From Smittium mucronatum (taxonomy: Eukaryota; Kickxellomycota; Harpellomycetes; Harpellales; Legeriomycetaceae), in NCBI GenBank assembly GCA_001953115.1, contig LSSL01005189.1, positions 1 to 10,609 of the forward strand: a DNA stretch of 10,609 nucleotides, given 5' to 3'. The notes under the pieces were generated by a model. The model was not told the origin of the DNA, did no database searches, and worked only from the letters and a program-made list of their open reading frames with translations. Positions 9,401-10,609 of the stretch are shown here, piece after piece. Both the position numbers and the translations under genes were made by a program. Positions within the stretch are counted from its first letter, which is position 1. Every line of letters starts with the position of its first letter.

Positions 9401-10251
9401 AATACAAAAGCTTCTCCGATTTTCTCCCTCCTAAAGAAAAAAAAAGTTTGTATGAAGACAACTCCATTTCATCGAGGATAAGCCCTCCCACACCAGAAAG
9501 TACATTTGATTCTAATGATGTAACTCATAGCCCCTTATCATATAGCAACGACCAATCGTATCCCTCTGTGTCCGTTCACAGCCCTAATATTGATACTTTA
9601 GTTGAAAAAGTCAAGATTTTTTACATTAATCGCGAAACTTCATCAGTGTCTAATAATACTAACAACTCTGCAAATTTGATTGATAATACTTTGTCTATCT
9701 TGAACACTAGCACGTCTTTGCGACTATTGCAGAAGTCAATTTATAATTTTTTCCCAAAAATATTTAGGAGTAAAACATTCCCTCTTAGCTACACCCCCTA
9801 TTTCGAAAGAGATAAAAAGAACCAGTACTCCAAAGATTTTGTCAAAGAGGATTTTAAATTTAGCGGTGCTACATCGGTAAAATCCTTGAGCTTGCCTCAA
9901 GAAAATCCATTTATTACAGATGAACTCAAAAACGATAATACCAATAGCACGAAAGTGTCCATAGCTGACGCACAAAATCAAGAGCTGACCGCAAGTAAAG
10001 ACTTGCATTCATCAGACGAGAGTTCTAAATTTAAACTGTACAAAGTGAGGCGCGTCCAAAACGCATCTTCTGAATCTCCGGTTGAATCGCTCTGGAAAAA
10101 TCAGATTATAAACAACACGGTTATAGAGATTGACCCATCTGAGCTTGATCTTTTGTTCGATAACCAGTTTAAGGTGCAGAAGTTTTTCTCAACAGGAAAA
10201 AACAAAAAACCGATTGTGAATAAGACATGGCTGGACCACGCTTTTCATTAG
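6496..10251 (+). CDS. Large alpha/beta hydrolase-fold protein with disordered insertions and tail (exons 6496-6856 and 6965-10251)
   Basis: The spliced product has 1215 residues; typical family members have 250-350. The start is the only ATG in exon 1 before codon 120, with an in-frame TAA immediately upstream. Residues 1-100 are mostly polar. The fold begins with KIYYEIYG (103-110), FLVMGMLGSTDFW (117-129, oxyanion loop) and VFDNRGSGRS (146-155). GVSLGG (188-193) is the nucleophile elbow with Ser190, HGSQD gives Asp715, and GAGHMPMFD gives His742, so the triad is complete. A polar insertion of about 65 residues (208-271) and one of about 295 (364-658, Ser/Lys/Asn-rich) interrupt the fold. 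LVNT (278-281) and a cap-like segment (282-363) lie between them. A Ser/Asn-rich tail fills 771-1215. NPF motifs occur at 519-521, 577-579 and 1101-1103. The sequence style of the core resembles bacterial and fungal hydrolases with a MGxxG oxyanion loop and FDNR strand. Substrate is unknown; esterase or lipase activity is a guess. No signal peptide or clear membrane helix is seen, so it is probably cytosolic or peripheral. Confidence 0.9.
6857..6964 (+). other. Spliceosomal intron in the hydrolase gene, 108 bp, phase 1
   Basis: The donor is G|GTAACC at 6857, the branch site CTGAC at 6940-6944 (A at 6943, 21 bases before the end), and the acceptor TATTAG at 6959-6964, preceded by a T-rich tract. 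Removal joins G to GG and restores Val-Met-Gly-Met-Leu-Gly-Ser, the oxyanion loop expected before the DNRG strand, which strongly supports both junctions. Retention would end translation at the TAA at 6874-6876, giving a 126-residue protein without any catalytic residue. Confidence 0.88.
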
Positions 10252-10283
10252 ACTTTTTGTCTTGCATTATGTAATTTATTGTA

Positions 10284-10289
10284 AATAAA
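10284..10289 (+). promoter_or_regulatory. Poly(A) signal AATAAA of the hydrolase gene
   Basis: AATAAA lies 33 bases after the stop codon TAG (10249-10251), following a T-rich stretch and TTGTA, a normal arrangement for a fungal 3' end. The cleavage site cannot be placed; it probably lies within the next few tens of bases. Confidence 0.5.
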
Positions 10290-10590
10290 TATGGCTAATA
10301 CGGCAAATACTCTTTTTTAAGAGCTCCACGTATGTTTATTATATTTTAGAGTAAAATATAAATTCTATGTCAAAAAAAGAAGTTTAGGAATTTTTTTATT
10401 TCTTATTAATTGTAATAAATATAAAGTTATTAGCGTGTTTATACATTTTCTTGTAAAGGAAGGAAAATAATAAATGGGGAGGATAAATGTGATAAAGATT
10501 AAAAAAAGTATGGAAATCGCGGGACATAAGATGGCTCTAGGAAAAAATCGATCGGTGTTCATTTGTATCTAAGACAATTTTGAATAAGTT
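10290..10590. other. 3' flank, AT-rich, no gene supported
   Basis: The minus strand has an ATG-initiated open frame of 65 codons at 10365-10562, rich in Ile, Leu and Phe as any A/T-rich antisense stretch tends to be. It has no recognisable domain and I do not call it a gene. Nothing else is visible here. Confidence 0.4.
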
Positions 10591-10609
10591 GGGGGGGGGG
10601 GGGGGGGGG
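10591..10609 (+). repeat. Terminal run of 19 G, probable sequencing or assembly artefact
   Basis: The sequence ends in an uninterrupted G homopolymer, wholly unlike the A/T-rich DNA before it. Runs of G at read ends are a known product of two-colour Illumina chemistry when signal is lost, and they can be carried into contig ends. A true biological G tract is possible but less likely. Confidence 0.75.

Noticed and set aside
7871..10008. ORFs overlapping the hydrolase gene: minus strand at 7871-8074 and 9736-10008, and another plus-strand frame at 8177-8446
   Set aside because: They are shadows within the long coding exon and have no recognisable motif.
10365..10562. Minus-strand 65-codon ORF starting with ATG
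   Set aside because: Its hydrophobic composition follows from A/T bias, it lacks any domain, and no promoter or neighbour supports it.

Overview
The window looks like an AT-rich nuclear contig from a eukaryotic microbe, most likely a fungus. It has one long serine/asparagine-rich gene interrupted by a GT...AG spliceosomal intron with a CTGAC branch site, a pyrimidine-rich upstream region, an AATAAA signal after the stop, and a eukaryote-type piggyBac transposon relic. The strong A/T bias and homopolymer-rich intergenic DNA would suit an early-diverging lineage, for example an insect-gut Harpellales-like fungus. That placement is inference from style only; no marker gene is present to test it. 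The last 19 bases are a pure G run, which looks like a contig end or sequencing artefact.

Layout, left to right. (1) Bases 1 to about 368 are much richer in G+C than what follows, are packed with complementary stems including a GUAA tetraloop hairpin, and end in T5 and T6 runs. This is a candidate RNA polymerase III transcript, class not identified. (2) About 369-950 is AT-rich DNA with no supportable gene. (3) About 953-3061 is a decayed piggyBac element. Its transposase can be followed from N-terminus to the C-terminal Cys/His motif across at least six frame changes and many stops, with all four acidic catalytic positions still readable. (4) About 3062-4070 is repeat-like, with a 12-bp tandem triplet and a diverged array of about 100-bp units. 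(5) About 4071-6379 is featureless to my reading. (6) 6380-10289 is the one intact gene: upstream region, a three-codon uORF overlapping the start, two exons and a poly(A) signal. It encodes a 1215-residue alpha/beta hydrolase. (7) 10290-10609 is AT-rich flank ending in poly-G.

The intact gene is the main content. The intron splits a glycine codon in the oxyanion loop. The catalytic triad reads Ser190, Asp715, His742. The fold is split by an insertion of about 65 residues and another of about 295, and carries a tail of about 445 residues; these disordered parts hold three NPF motifs and clustered Ser/Thr-Pro sites. There is no operon-like relation between the features: the hydrolase, the transposon relic and the RNA candidate are independent loci. 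I found no convincing new multi-gene system.
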